DNA from: Ruminococcus sp.
GTDB lineage: Bacteria; Bacillota; Clostridia; Oscillospirales; Ruminococcaceae
Assembly: GCA_024697705.1 (NCBI GenBank)
Contig: JAILFF010000173.1
Span: 1 to 14,315, forward strand
Length of the DNA stretch: 14,315 bases
Direction: 5' to 3'
Below, one piece after another: positions 1-6,979 of this stretch. Position 1 is the stretch's first letter, and each line of letters begins with the position of its first letter. The translations under genes were made by a program, and so were the position numbers. The notes below the pieces were generated by a model. It was given only the letters and a program-made list of their open reading frames with translations. It was not told the DNA's origin and searched no databases.

Positions 1-1
1 G

Positions 2-703
2 GATGTTCTGACCGTTAAGACTGACACGACCTCTAAGGACTATGCTCTTTGGTATGGTACCCTCGATGTAACCAAGGCTACCAGAAAGGCTGATTACAGG
101 CAGGTTTCCACCAACGTTGTAAACAAGGCAGCCAGCACCGGCAGCATCAAGATCTCCAAGTGCGAGATCACCCTTGCAGGCAACAAGATCACCTATCAGG
201 CAGGCAAGAAGAGAGCTCCCAAGGTAACCGTTACCTACAATGGTCAGAGACTCGTTAAGGGCAGAGACTACACCCTTTCCTTCAAGGATATCGAGAAGAA
301 CGGCAATGTTCAGATGGGTAAGGTTGCTTGCACCGTTAACGGTAAGGGCGACTTCGGCGGCAAGAAGACCGTTTACTTCTATGTTGTTCCCGAGAAGCCT
401 ACCTTCAACGTAACTAAGGATTCTCAGGGTCACGTTGTTGTAAAGATTAATCCTGATTCCAACGCTCTTAACAGCGATATCAATGCTAACGTTGCTAACA
501 GCGGCTATCAGATCCAGTTCTGCACCAACAACAGCTTCAAGGCTCCTTACGTAACTACTTTTGTCACCAAGAACATGAGCATCACCAACCTGAACTTCAA
601 CAACCTCATCACCGGTAAGCAGAACGTAAGAGTACGTTCCTTCATCAAGATCGATGGTGTTCGTCGTTACTCTGCTTGGTCTGTTGTAAAGACAACTGTT
701 TAA
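2..703 (+). CDS. C-terminal fragment of a secreted surface protein with Ig-like and fibronectin-like modules
   Basis: The gene enters from outside the window; the frame is open from base 2 to the TAA at 701-703 (233 residues), so no start or signal peptide is visible. Residues about 55-132 form a beta-rich module of the kind repeated in clostridial surface proteins (hydrophobic strand, YNG turn, KGRDY, then GKGDFGGKKTV). Residues about 133-233 resemble a fibronectin type III-like module (GYQIQF, then VRVRSF, ending YSAWSVVKTTV). Such modules usually space out an N-terminal adhesion or enzyme domain from the cell surface; which one is unknown here. No sortase motif or membrane anchor follows. 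All 26 lysine codons are AAG and Glu is GAG, unlike the mixed usage of downstream genes, which suggests high expression. The module assignment is by pattern; the exact domain family is not certain. Confidence 0.75.
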   Translation, partial: DVLTVKTDTTSKDYALWYGTLDVTKATRKADYRQVSTNVVNKAASTGSIKISKCEITLAGNKITYQAGKKRAPKVTVTYNGQRLVKGRDYTLSFKDIEKNGNVQMGKVACTVNGKGDFGGKKTVYFYVVPEKPTFNVTKDSQGHVVVKINPDSNALNSDINANVANSGYQIQFCTNNSFKAPYVTTFVTKNMSITNLNFNNLITGKQNVRVRSFIKIDGVRRYSAWSVVKTTV

Positions 704-731
704 TATTTATAATACAAGCTTTTTCAACAAG

Positions 732-765
732 AAAGGGTATCGGAGTTTTTTTCCGATACCCTTTT
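732..765 (+). terminator. Intrinsic terminator of the surface-protein gene
   Basis: A perfect 12-bp stem (732-743 with 753-764, core GGGTATCGG) encloses a 9-nt T-rich loop. The stem ends in a short T-run about 30 bases after the stop codon. The minus-strand side has an A/T-rich flank but a weaker T-tract, so it mainly serves the plus strand. Confidence 0.85.
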
Positions 766-823
766 CGTTATATAATAACTCCGACAAAAGGACAAGTCAC
801 TTGATCTTTCGATATAAAAAAGC

Positions 824-856
824 AAAAAAAGAAAGGTAGTCCGGAGAGACTACCTT
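824..856 (-). terminator. Intrinsic terminator for the small RNA and pyrE read-through
   Basis: On the minus strand an 8-bp stem AAGGTAGT/ACTACCTT (856-849 with 840-833) has an 8-nt loop and is followed by a U-rich tract (TCTTTTTTTGC), with a second T-run just beyond. An additional 8-bp complementarity, ACAAGTCA at 792-799 with TGACTTGT at 858-865, encloses the hairpin. Its distal arm lies past the T-run and would only be transcribed on read-through. Confidence 0.8.
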
Positions 857-943
857 CTGACTTGTGTAAAAAATTTTGGAGAGGATGAAACGAGCTAAGA
901 GTAATTACTTAGTTACATTCATTCTTTTCTTTCTTTGTTCTAC
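824..943 (-). ncRNA. Candidate orphan small RNA (about 120 nt)
   Basis: No protein gene fits here, yet the minus strand carries a complete transcription unit: a near-consensus promoter (950-978), a predicted start near 943, and a strong intrinsic terminator (824-856). The RNA would contain a small hairpin (CTAAG at 912-908 with CTTAG at 899-895). It also has two C-rich tracts that could pair with Shine-Dalgarno sequences: CCTCTCC at 884-878 in a predicted unpaired stretch, and CTCTCCGG at 848-841 in the terminator loop. A five-codon ORF (MNVTK) inside it is probably chance. It could instead be a trimmed 3' end of the pyrE transcript, since pyrE has no other terminator. The RNA family is not one I recognise. 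Confidence 0.5.
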
Positions 944-949
944 ATAATT

Positions 950-978
950 ATTATACTATATTTTTTCAGAAGTATCAA
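950..978 (-). promoter_or_regulatory. Sigma-A promoter for the candidate small RNA
   Basis: On the minus strand TTGATA (978-973) is followed by a 17-bp spacer and a perfect TATAAT (955-950). It lies just downstream of the pyrE stop, pointing away from pyrE into a region with no protein gene. Confidence 0.7.
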
Positions 979-989
979 CAACAAATGTG

Positions 990-1015
990 TTACATAATAT
1001 TACAGTTTGGTTACA
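990..1015 (-). promoter_or_regulatory. Three phased TGTAA repeats upstream of the small-RNA promoter
   Basis: TGTAA occurs on the minus strand at 1015-1011, 1004-1000 and 994-990, spaced 11 and 10 bp apart, about one helical turn each. The cluster fills the gap between the pyrE stop and the promoter -35 at 978, a usual position for an activator site. The region is AT-rich, so chance is possible and no known regulator is assigned. Confidence 0.3.
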
Positions 1016-1018
1016 GAA

Positions 1019-1684
1019 TCAGTATTTTGCACCGTACTGCTCTCGATATTCGCGCATTTTGCCAAGATATTCCTTGCCTTCCACAACGCCGTCTTCAATA
1101 GCCTTGATGATGTCGTCGATGTTCACGATGGAATATACCTTCACGCCGTAGGTGCGGTAAGCCTCCTGCACTGCGGAAAGATCGCTGTTCAGCGCCTTTT
1201 CCATGCGGTCAACGGTGATGACCATGCCCGTAACGTTTACGTCGGCGGCACTTTTCAGCTTGGGCATTGATTCGCTCAGCGCCTTGCCCGAGGTCATAAC
1301 GTCGTCGATGATAATGACCTTTTCGCCGTCCTTAAGCGTTTTGCCGACGAACATACCGCCCTCGCCGTGATCCTTGACCTCCTTGCGGTCAAAGCAGTAG
1401 GAGCAGTCGATGCCGAATTTGTTGGAAAGCGCCACGACCGCCGAAACAGCCAAAGGAATACCCTTATAAGCGGGACCGAACAGCGTTTCCACGGGAATAT
1501 CGTTGTCCTTGATGCACTCAGCGTAAAACTCACCCAGCCTTGCGAGCTGCGCACCTGTCTTGTAGTTGCCGCAGTTGATAAAATAGGGCGCTTTTCTGCC
1601 GCTCTTAAGCGTGAAATCGCCGAAGGTCAGCACGCCGCTTTCAGCCATGAAACGTATAAATTCTTCTTTGTAGGTATAAGCCAT
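1019..1684 (-). CDS. pyrE: Orotate phosphoribosyltransferase
   Basis: Converts orotate and PRPP to orotidine 5'-monophosphate, the fifth step of de novo pyrimidine synthesis, in the cytoplasm. The 221-residue protein has the family signatures in order: TLKSGRKAPYF (25-35) near the N-terminus, FGPAYKGIPLA (69-79), the mobile catalytic loop RKEVKDHGEGG (100-110), and the PRPP-binding loop VIIIDDVMTSGKA (123-135) with its paired aspartates. Length is normal for bacterial PyrE. The ATG at 1684 is chosen because AGGAG (1698-1694) lies 9 bp upstream. It is a single gene here, away from other pyr genes, divergent from the HPr gene and driven by the consensus promoter at 1713-1741. No terminator follows until 824-856. 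Confidence 0.97.
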   Translation of the reverse strand: MAYTYKEEFIRFMAESGVLTFGDFTLKSGRKAPYFINCGNYKTGAQLARLGEFYAECIKDNDIPVETLFGPAYKGIPLAVSAVVALSNKFGIDCSYCFDRKEVKDHGEGGMFVGKTLKDGEKVIIIDDVMTSGKALSESMPKLKSAADVNVTGMVITVDRMEKALNSDLSAVQEAYRTYGVKVYSIVNIDDIIKAIEDGVVEGKEYLGKMREYREQYGAKY

Positions 1685-1712
1685 AATGGTCAGCTCCTGT
1701 CATTTTTTCTAT

Positions 1713-1741
1713 ATTATATCACAAATGCGCTGCTTTGTCAA
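1713..1741 (-). promoter_or_regulatory. Consensus sigma-A promoter of pyrE
   Basis: On the minus strand TTGACA (1741-1736), a 17-bp spacer and TATAAT (1718-1713) match the consensus exactly. The TG one base upstream of the -10 gives an extended -10. The predicted start near 1706 leaves a leader of only about 20 nt, too short for a PyrR-type attenuator, so control by attenuation looks unlikely. Confidence 0.85.
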
Positions 1742-1791
1742 CTGCGTTGTTAGACATATTATACAAAAAGATATTTTACAAAATGTTTACT

Positions 1792-1819
1792 TGTACAAAT
1801 CATACCGAACTGCTGTACA
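1792..1819. promoter_or_regulatory. Pair of TGTACA palindromes between pyrE and HPr promoters
   Basis: Identical self-complementary TGTACA sites lie at 1792-1797 and 1814-1819, exactly 22 bp apart (about two helical turns), just upstream of the HPr -35 at 1835. This could be a protein-binding site, but six-base palindromes in AT-rich DNA arise often and no regulator is implied. Confidence 0.25.
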
Positions 1820-1834
1820 TATTTGACAAAAGAC

Positions 1835-1863
1835 TTGCAATTGGCGGGAAAATATGCTATAAT
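1835..1863 (+). promoter_or_regulatory. Sigma-A promoter of the HPr gene
   Basis: TTGCAA (1835-1840), a 17-bp spacer and a perfect TATAAT (1858-1863), with TG one base upstream of the -10 (extended -10). The predicted start near 1870 gives a leader of about 48 nt ending in a strong AAGGAGG ribosome binding site (1902-1908). Confidence 0.8.
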
Positions 1864-1917
1864 ATCATTGAAAAAGCGCATAAAGCGACCGTTTTCCAAA
1901 TAAGGAGGCTGAAATGA

Positions 1918-2181
1918 ATGGTTAGTGAAAAGCTTGTTATAGTAAACGACGAAGGGCTTCACATGAGACCCGCAGGAACGCTTGCCAAGGCGGCAGCGTC
2001 GTTCAAAGACTGCGATATTACAATAATTTACAACGGCAAGCGGACGAATGCCAAATCCGTGATGTCGGTGATGACGGCGGGCGTCAACTGCGGCGCTCAG
2101 ATCGAGCTTGAATGTAACGGCGAAAACGAACAGCAGGCGCTCGACACGCTTGCCGAGATGATAAGAAACGCCTTTAAATGA
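1918..2181 (+). CDS. HPr-family phosphocarrier protein
   Basis: Small cytoplasmic phosphocarrier of the sugar phosphotransferase system, which in Firmicutes also signals carbon status to CcpA when phosphorylated by HPr kinase. The 87 residues are the usual HPr length. The active-site histidine is H15 within GLHMRPAG (13-20), and the regulatory serine is S47 within KSVMSVM, equivalent to Ser46 of Bacillus HPr after a one-residue shift. The ATG at 1918 is supported by GGAGG (1904-1908) 9 bp upstream; another ATG at 1914 is out of frame and closes after three codons. The gene is monocistronic, with its own promoter and terminator and no ptsI beside it. Both key residues being present argues against a Crh-type regulator-only homologue. 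Confidence 0.93.
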   Translation: MVSEKLVIVNDEGLHMRPAGTLAKAAASFKDCDITIIYNGKRTNAKSVMSVMTAGVNCGAQIELECNGENEQQALDTLAEMIRNAFK

Positions 2182-2185
2182 TAAC

Positions 2186-2220
2186 AAAAGCCCGCGGACA
2201 TTACGCTTCCGCGGGCTTTT
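2186..2220. terminator. Bidirectional terminator between HPr and the five-gene operon
   Basis: A perfect 12-bp stem AAAAGCCCGCGG/CCGCGGGCTTTT (2186-2197 with 2209-2220) has an 11-nt loop. The T-run on the plus strand serves HPr. On the minus strand the stem lies directly after the TAA at 2225 and also ends in TTTTG, so it can stop the convergent operon too. Confidence 0.9.
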
Positions 2221-2224
2221 TTGT

Positions 2225-3301
2225 TTATTCAACCTGATTTATAACGTCGATGATGTTTCGGTACTGCGAGAACATTCTTATCCGCCAGCCGCAGACCTTG
2301 ACAACATACGTATTCCCGACGGTCAGCCTGCCGTAGTCGTCGGAGGAATCGAACCGCAGTATCGGCAGCGCGTCAGTCACCTCGAATACCTCTCCCGATG
2401 TGTAAACAAGGTACTTATCGTTTTCGTCGTAGCGCTTGATAGCTTTGTCCGTCACGGTTATGGTCACGGTCTCCCGCGTGAAGCAATACTTCGACAACGG
2501 GTAGGCAAGCACCAGAAATACTCCCGCAAGGATAATTATCAGCTGCAAAAGACGTTCCGTAATAAAATCCCAAATACTGTCCCAGATAGTCCATTTGTAC
2601 TTTTTGGTGCTTTTGGGCGGTGCTTCTTTCGACGGAGTTACTTCGGACGAAATATCCGCGCTGATTTTCTCGGTGCCGGTCGGCTGAACGTTCTCGGCGG
2701 CTGACTTCGTTATGTCTATTTTGGCGGGAGCGGGAGAGCTGTCCTCGACGCTTACGGCATTTATCTTTGTAATATTTATCCTGCCGTCGTTGTTGAGCAG
2801 AGCCGCCCGCAGAAAGCTCTGAAAATCCGCCTTTGCTTCGTCGAGCGAAAGGTTATTTTCGTAAATAAGGTCGTAATCGAAGTCCTCCACATTGTCGTCG
2901 GAAACGTTGCCGTAGCTCCGCGCTTCGCCTCGGCGGACAAGCAGCGTCAGCACACGAACGTCTCCGCCCGCCGCCGCGATGAAATGCTTGATCTGTTCGC
3001 ACTCGCGGATATGCACGAAAAGTATCTCGTCGTCGCTTGCCAGAAAATCACGCACGCGCTCGCAGAGATACTTCGTCGGCAGATCGTTGTACTCGGTGGT
3101 GAGCTGTTTCAGATCGGAGAGGAATTTCCGCGAACGGTCGTCCTTTACGCCGTCCCAGCCCGCCTGAGCCGCAAGCTCCTTGATCGGGTCGATAGACGAA
3201 AAATTCCTCACGCGGAAGATCTCCGCCGCAAAGTCGCAGAGCGTGTCCTTGCCCGCGCCGCCGCGCCCGTTGATAACAATGACCGTCTTTTCGGTCGGCA
3301 T
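2225..3301 (-). CDS. P-loop nucleotide kinase-like domain fused via a membrane helix to a DUF1523-like domain
   Basis: A 358-residue three-part protein. Residues 1 to about 175 resemble a (deoxy)nucleoside monophosphate kinase-like P-loop ATPase, with Walker A GRGGAGKDT (12-20), a conserved GWDGVKDDRSRKFLSDLKQL stretch (48-67), HIRE (97-100) and RRGE (123-126). The substrate is unknown. Residues about 176-240 are a charged, Pro/Ser-rich linker. Residues about 251-269 are one hydrophobic membrane helix. Residues about 275-358 end with ILRFDSSDDY (314-323), then GWRIRMFSQYRNI (338-350), a pattern I associate with DUF1523. The tail would lie outside the cell and the kinase inside, if orientation follows the usual rule. 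ATG 3301 has CCTCCT on the plus strand (AGGAGG) 7 bp upstream. It starts 25 bp after recQ and is the last gene of the operon. The DUF1523 match is from memory and less certain than the P-loop. Confidence 0.75.
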   Translation of the reverse strand: MPTEKTVIVINGRGGAGKDTLCDFAAEIFRVRNFSSIDPIKELAAQAGWDGVKDDRSRKFLSDLKQLTTEYNDLPTKYLCERVRDFLASDDEILFVHIRECEQIKHFIAAAGGDVRVLTLLVRRGEARSYGNVSDDNVEDFDYDLIYENNLSLDEAKADFQSFLRAALLNNDGRINITKINAVSVEDSSPAPAKIDITKSAAENVQPTGTEKISADISSEVTPSKEAPPKSTKKYKWTIWDSIWDFITERLLQLIIILAGVFLVLAYPLSKYCFTRETVTITVTDKAIKRYDENDKYLVYTSGEVFEVTDALPILRFDSSDDYGRLTVGNTYVVKVCGWRIRMFSQYRNIIDVINQVE

Positions 3302-3326
3302 GATGATCCCTCCTGTTTTACGAAAT

Positions 3327-5513
3327 TTACGAAAGTCCCTCCGTCAGCAGTTTTTGTGCGGCGCGTTTTAGCTCCAGCACGGTAACTCTGCCGTCTTCGG
3401 TGCATTTTGTCGAAAGCGCAATGCCGTTTATGCCGCCCTTCGGCGTGACTTTAAAATCGCCGTTTTCCTCCGTGATATAGCCGCCGTCGGTGAGGAAATC
3501 GGTAATGCGCTTTTGTGCCTCCTCCGCGCCGCAGCGGAGCGTTTTGCCGAAGCGCTCGGCGGTCTCGGCAAGCGAAAGACTCGACGGAAATATCTTCTCG
3601 GGGAGCTCGACCGTCTCCTGACTGAGTTTTCTCCGTGAAAGAGCCGACTTCGTTTCCGAATGAAAAGCCGTGTTATCCTCGCCGAGATAGCCTCTGATGA
3701 CCTCGGTGAACTGCGCCGCGTAGCGGTCTGCTTTAGTTTGTCCCACGCCCGAAACGGTCAGGAACTCGGGATAATTCTTCGGCTTTTTGCGGCACATATC
3801 ACGTAAGGCAGCGTCCGAAAAGATAACGAATGCGGGAACTTTTGCGTTCTCGGCAAGCTCGGCGCGGAGCTTTCTGAGCCGCTCGAAAAGCTCGGGCTCC
3901 TCCGTCATGCGCTCGTGCGCCGACTTCTTCTGCCCGATGGTCTTCGGCTCCTCTTTCTTAAACGGCATCGAAAGCGTAGCGCCGTCGAAAAGCAGCTCAC
4001 GCGCCTTCACCGTGAGGATAAGCTCGTCGTGGTCGCCCTTGCGGATATACCCGCGCTCGGTCAAGCCCTGCGTGATGGCGCGTATTTTCAGCACGGGCAC
4101 CTCCGCCATGATGCCGTAGGTGGAGAGTTTGTCACATTTCAGATCGGTGATGCGTTTGAGCTTTGCGCCACGCAGCACATCGGCGACAAAGCTTTCGCCC
4201 ATTCTGAGATTTATCTGCGCCAATCGGTAAACGCAGCTGAGTATTTTCTGCGAAGCAACGGTCACATCCTCGCTGACAAACCCCGCCGCGCAGTTCGAGC
4301 ATTTCATGCACATATTGCCCGACTTTTCGCCGAAGTAACCCAGTATGTACTGCCGAAGACAGTCGGTGGTCGTGCAGTAGCGGGTCATTTCTTCAAGACG
4401 GCGGTAATCGCGGCGGCGAAGCTCGGCGGCGGTCTGCTCGTCAAGCTGCGAATTGTCGTTCGAGTTGGCGATTAGAAACTTGTTCGTGCGCACGTCCTGC
4501 CGCGAAAAAAGCAGCGTGCAGACCGCCTCGCTGCCGTCGCGCCCTGCTCTGCCCGCCTCCTGATAATAGGCTTCGAGATTCTTCGGCATATTATAATGAA
4601 TAACAAACGTGACGTTTGACTTGTCAATGCCCATGCCAAAGGCGTTCGTCGCCGCCATGACCCGAACGCGGTCAAAGAGAAAATCGTCCTGATTGCGGCG
4701 GCGTTCTTCGTCGTCAAGTCCCGCATGGTAGCGCGTACAGGGAATACCTACGCGGTTCAGATGTTCGCAGACCGATTCGACATTCTTCCGCGTAGAGCAG
4801 TAGATTATCCCCGACTGCCCCTCGTAGCTTCTGACGAGACGTTCGGTCTCGGCAAGCTTGTCGCGAGGCTCCTTCACGGCAAAATACAGATTTGCGCGGT
4901 CGAAGCCCGTGGTGATGCTGTACGGGTCGCGGAGAGAGAGCATATTCACGATGTCACGCTTTACCGCGTCTGTTGCCGTCGCCGTGAAAGCCGCCAATAT
5001 CGGGCGCTGCGGCAGCGAAGCCGCAAATCCGCTGATATTAAGGTACGACGGGCGGAAATCCTGTCCCCATTGGGAAACGCAGTGCGCTTCGTCAACGGCG
5101 ATCATGCTCACCTGTATGCGCGAGATCATGTCCGTGAAGCTCGGCGCGTCAAGGCGTTCGGGCGCTACGTAGATAAGCTTGTAAGCCCCCTGCGCGGCGC
5201 GGCTGACAGCCGTCCGGAACTGCTGCCGGGTCAGCGAGCTGTTAAGATATGCCGTCGGAATACCCGCCTGTATCAGCGCGTTGACCTGATCCTTCATCAG
5301 CGAGATGAGCGGCGAGATCACCACCGTAACGCCCGGCAGCATCAGCGCGGGCAGCTGGTAGCAGACGGATTTTCCCGCGCCCGTCGGCATTATGCCGAGT
5401 ACGTCGCGCCCCGAGAGTATGCTGTCGATAAGCCCCTCCTGCCCGCTGCGGAAGCTTTCATGCCCGAAATACCGTTTGAGCAGCCCGTATTTTACTTGTT
5501 CGCGGTCGTACAT
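3327..5513 (-). CDS. recQ: ATP-dependent DNA helicase RecQ
   Basis: 3'-5' superfamily 2 DNA helicase acting in recombination and fork repair. In the 728-residue product (numbered from a TTG one codon earlier) the order is: Walker A PTGAGKS (44-50), DEAH box (142-145) followed by the aromatic-rich loop CVSQWGQDF, motif III FTATAT (177-182), motif VI QEAGRAGRDG (319-328), then the zinc site C386, C403, C406 and C409. A winged-helix RQC region runs about 420-510 and an HRDC domain about 540-612. About 115 extra residues (615-729) follow, ending in a helix-rich region that may be a second winged helix. The start is ambiguous: ATG 5513 or TTG 5516, both 4 bp or less from the methyltransferase stop (5518), with only a weak AGG-type ribosome site; coupling to the upstream gene is likely. 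The ATG is preferred. Confidence 0.95.
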   Translation of the reverse strand: MYDREQVKYGLLKRYFGHESFRSGQEGLIDSILSGRDVLGIMPTGAGKSVCYQLPALMLPGVTVVISPLISLMKDQVNALIQAGIPTAYLNSSLTRQQFRTAVSRAAQGAYKLIYVAPERLDAPSFTDMISRIQVSMIAVDEAHCVSQWGQDFRPSYLNISGFAASLPQRPILAAFTATATDAVKRDIVNMLSLRDPYSITTGFDRANLYFAVKEPRDKLAETERLVRSYEGQSGIIYCSTRKNVESVCEHLNRVGIPCTRYHAGLDDEERRRNQDDFLFDRVRVMAATNAFGMGIDKSNVTFVIHYNMPKNLEAYYQEAGRAGRDGSEAVCTLLFSRQDVRTNKFLIANSNDNSQLDEQTAAELRRRDYRRLEEMTRYCTTTDCLRQYILGYFGEKSGNMCMKCSNCAAGFVSEDVTVASQKILSCVYRLAQINLRMGESFVADVLRGAKLKRITDLKCDKLSTYGIMAEVPVLKIRAITQGLTERGYIRKGDHDELILTVKARELLFDGATLSMPFKKEEPKTIGQKKSAHERMTEEPELFERLRKLRAELAENAKVPAFVIFSDAALRDMCRKKPKNYPEFLTVSGVGQTKADRYAAQFTEVIRGYLGEDNTAFHSETKSALSRRKLSQETVELPEKIFPSSLSLAETAERFGKTLRCGAEEAQKRITDFLTDGGYITEENGDFKVTPKGGINGIALSTKCTEDGRVTVLELKRAAQKLLTEGLS

Positions 5514-5517
5514 CAAA

Positions 5518-6087
5518 TTACCTGCCTTTGTAAATGCGAACGCTTATGGGCGGGTCGTTCGGGCGGTTGACGAACTCGCTGACGATCACCGTGTACTCCC
5601 GAAGCGGCAGCGTTTTGAGATATTCAAGGATAGCGTCGCGCTCGTCCGTACCCGTGTCGCGCCCGTAGTAGATCGAAAGGCTCATGATACCGTAGGGCTT
5701 AAGCAGCCGCAGACCTTTTTCGATAGCCTCGATGCTCGTTTCTCCGCGGGTGTTTATCTTATGGTCGCCGCCCGGCAGCCAGCCGAAATTGAATACTATC
5801 GCCGAAACGCTGCCCTCCTCCGCGAACTCGTCCACGCGGGAATGGCTTGTCAGATGCACCTCCGCGATATCGTCAAGCTTACGCTCTTTAAGCAGCGCTT
5901 TCGTGCTTTCCACCGCTTCGGGCTGGATATCGAACGCTATCACCCGCCCGCTCTTACCCGTGAGCGCACAAAGAAACGCGGTGTCGTTCCCGCGCCCCGC
6001 CGTGCAGTCGATACAAAGGTCGCCCTCCTTGACGTGGGCGGCTAAAAACTCGTGCGCCAGCTGCACCGCTCCGAATTGGCTCGGCAT
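5518..6087 (-). CDS. mnmM: MnmM/YtqB-like SAM-dependent tRNA methyltransferase
   Basis: A 189-residue class I methyltransferase of the family once labelled rRNA methylase YtqB. In Bacillus this protein was identified as MnmM, which methylates aminomethyl(thio)uridine at the wobble position of tRNA. Visible signatures are the SAM-binding motif DCTAGRGNDTAFL (27-39), acidic FDIQPEAV (52-59), FNFGWLPGGDH (99-109), and NRPNDPP (174-180) near the C-terminus. Length fits the family. ATG 6087 has AAGGAGT (6100-6094) 6 bp upstream, and this ribosome site overlaps the TAA (6101-6099) of the preceding LRR gene, so translation is probably coupled. The exact substrate in this organism is inferred from family membership. 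Confidence 0.9.
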   Translation of the reverse strand: MPSQFGAVQLAHEFLAAHVKEGDLCIDCTAGRGNDTAFLCALTGKSGRVIAFDIQPEAVESTKALLKERKLDDIAEVHLTSHSRVDEFAEEGSVSAIVFNFGWLPGGDHKINTRGETSIEAIEKGLRLLKPYGIMSLSIYYGRDTGTDERDAILEYLKTLPLREYTVIVSEFVNRPNDPPISVRIYKGR

Positions 6088-6098
6088 ATGATCACTCC

Positions 6099-6959
6099 TT
6101 ATAAATCAAACTTGTCGGCGGCGGAATCGTCGAAATAGTCGTTGTCGTACCGATACTTCTCCATCATGACGAATAATTCATTCATGCCGTTTTTCCGCGC
6201 ATATTCGGTCATTTTTATCGAAAGCTCCTTTGAGATCTTGATCTTCAGCAGATCGTCAACCTCTTTGAGACAATTATGGTCGAAAAGCGTTTTGCAGATC
6301 AGCTTCGCGTGGTCTTTGGCAAAGGCTTCCGCTTCGGGGCTGCCTGTTCTCGCAAAGATGTTCACCGCCGCCTGCGCAAGCAGCTTTTCGTTAAGAGAAT
6401 TATCCATCACGCCCGTAAGCATCATTTTCCTTAGCTGAATGATCTCACGCGGCTCAAATTTGCTGTCATAGTCTTTAAAGATGTGCGACCCGCAGATATA
6501 CAGCTCCCTGATCTCGGACTGCGCGAACGCGCCGTCGCCGATAGAGATATCCGTATCGGGGAGCCGCAGTTTTTTTACCCCGCATTTGTCGAACGCTCTT
6601 TTGCCGATCGACCTTATCCCCCGCGAGAGGACAACTTCCTCGACTTTGCAGCCGCAGAACGCCATATCGCCGATGATTTCAAGCCCTGCTGGGATCTCGA
6701 TCTCGACGCGTTCTGTGTTTGTCTTAAAGCAGAAAATGCGCGTGCCGTTGTTCGTCAGGTAAAAAGTGCCGTTTTCGGTAACTATGCTTTTGGAAAACTT
6801 TGCCGCGATCCTGATATATTTCCGACGTATCTTCGGTCGGTGGTCATGGCTGATGCCGTGCAGCTTGCAGTATACGGAAAAATAAGAATACAGCACTGAC
6901 AGCATCATCATTACGACAGCAGCGCCGATAATTATCAGGAATACTTTCAGCACTGTCAT
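6099..6959 (-). CDS. Membrane-anchored BspA-type leucine-rich repeat protein
   Basis: A 286-residue protein with an N-terminal membrane helix (about 4-27) and no lipobox or cleavage site, so probably an anchored rather than released protein. Residues about 84-155 hold three LRR_5/BspA-like repeats (IPAGLEIIGDMAFCGC, then SRGIRSIGKRAFDKC, then a shorter unit ending at 155). The rest (170-286) is helical and matches the C-terminal domain of the upstream LRR protein, down to a shared ending (MTE..., KNG, KY, then DKFDL versus DRFEL). The ATG at 6959 has only a poor ribosome site (GGGGACGG 10 bp or more upstream). It begins 20 bp after the upstream stop, and is second in the operon. Function is unknown; LRR_5 proteins usually bind proteins. 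Fewer repeats than its neighbour suggests a shrunken paralogue. Confidence 0.8.
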   Translation of the reverse strand: MTVLKVFLIIIGAAVVMMMLSVLYSYFSVYCKLHGISHDHRPKIRRKYIRIAAKFSKSIVTENGTFYLTNNGTRIFCFKTNTERVEIEIPAGLEIIGDMAFCGCKVEEVVLSRGIRSIGKRAFDKCGVKKLRLPDTDISIGDGAFAQSEIRELYICGSHIFKDYDSKFEPREIIQLRKMMLTGVMDNSLNEKLLAQAAVNIFARTGSPEAEAFAKDHAKLICKTLFDHNCLKEVDDLLKIKISKELSIKMTEYARKNGMNELFVMMEKYRYDNDYFDDSAADKFDL

Positions 6960-6979
6960 GAGCGTTCACCGTCCCCGTA

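Noticed and set aside
1735..1917. A 60-residue open frame on the plus strand before HPr
   Set aside because: It spans the HPr promoter and has no ribosome site or recognisable content.
4725..5570. A 281-residue open frame on the plus strand opposite recQ
   Set aside because: It lies fully within recQ, whose helicase motifs are unambiguous, and it is Arg/Val/Ala-rich as expected of a shadow frame.
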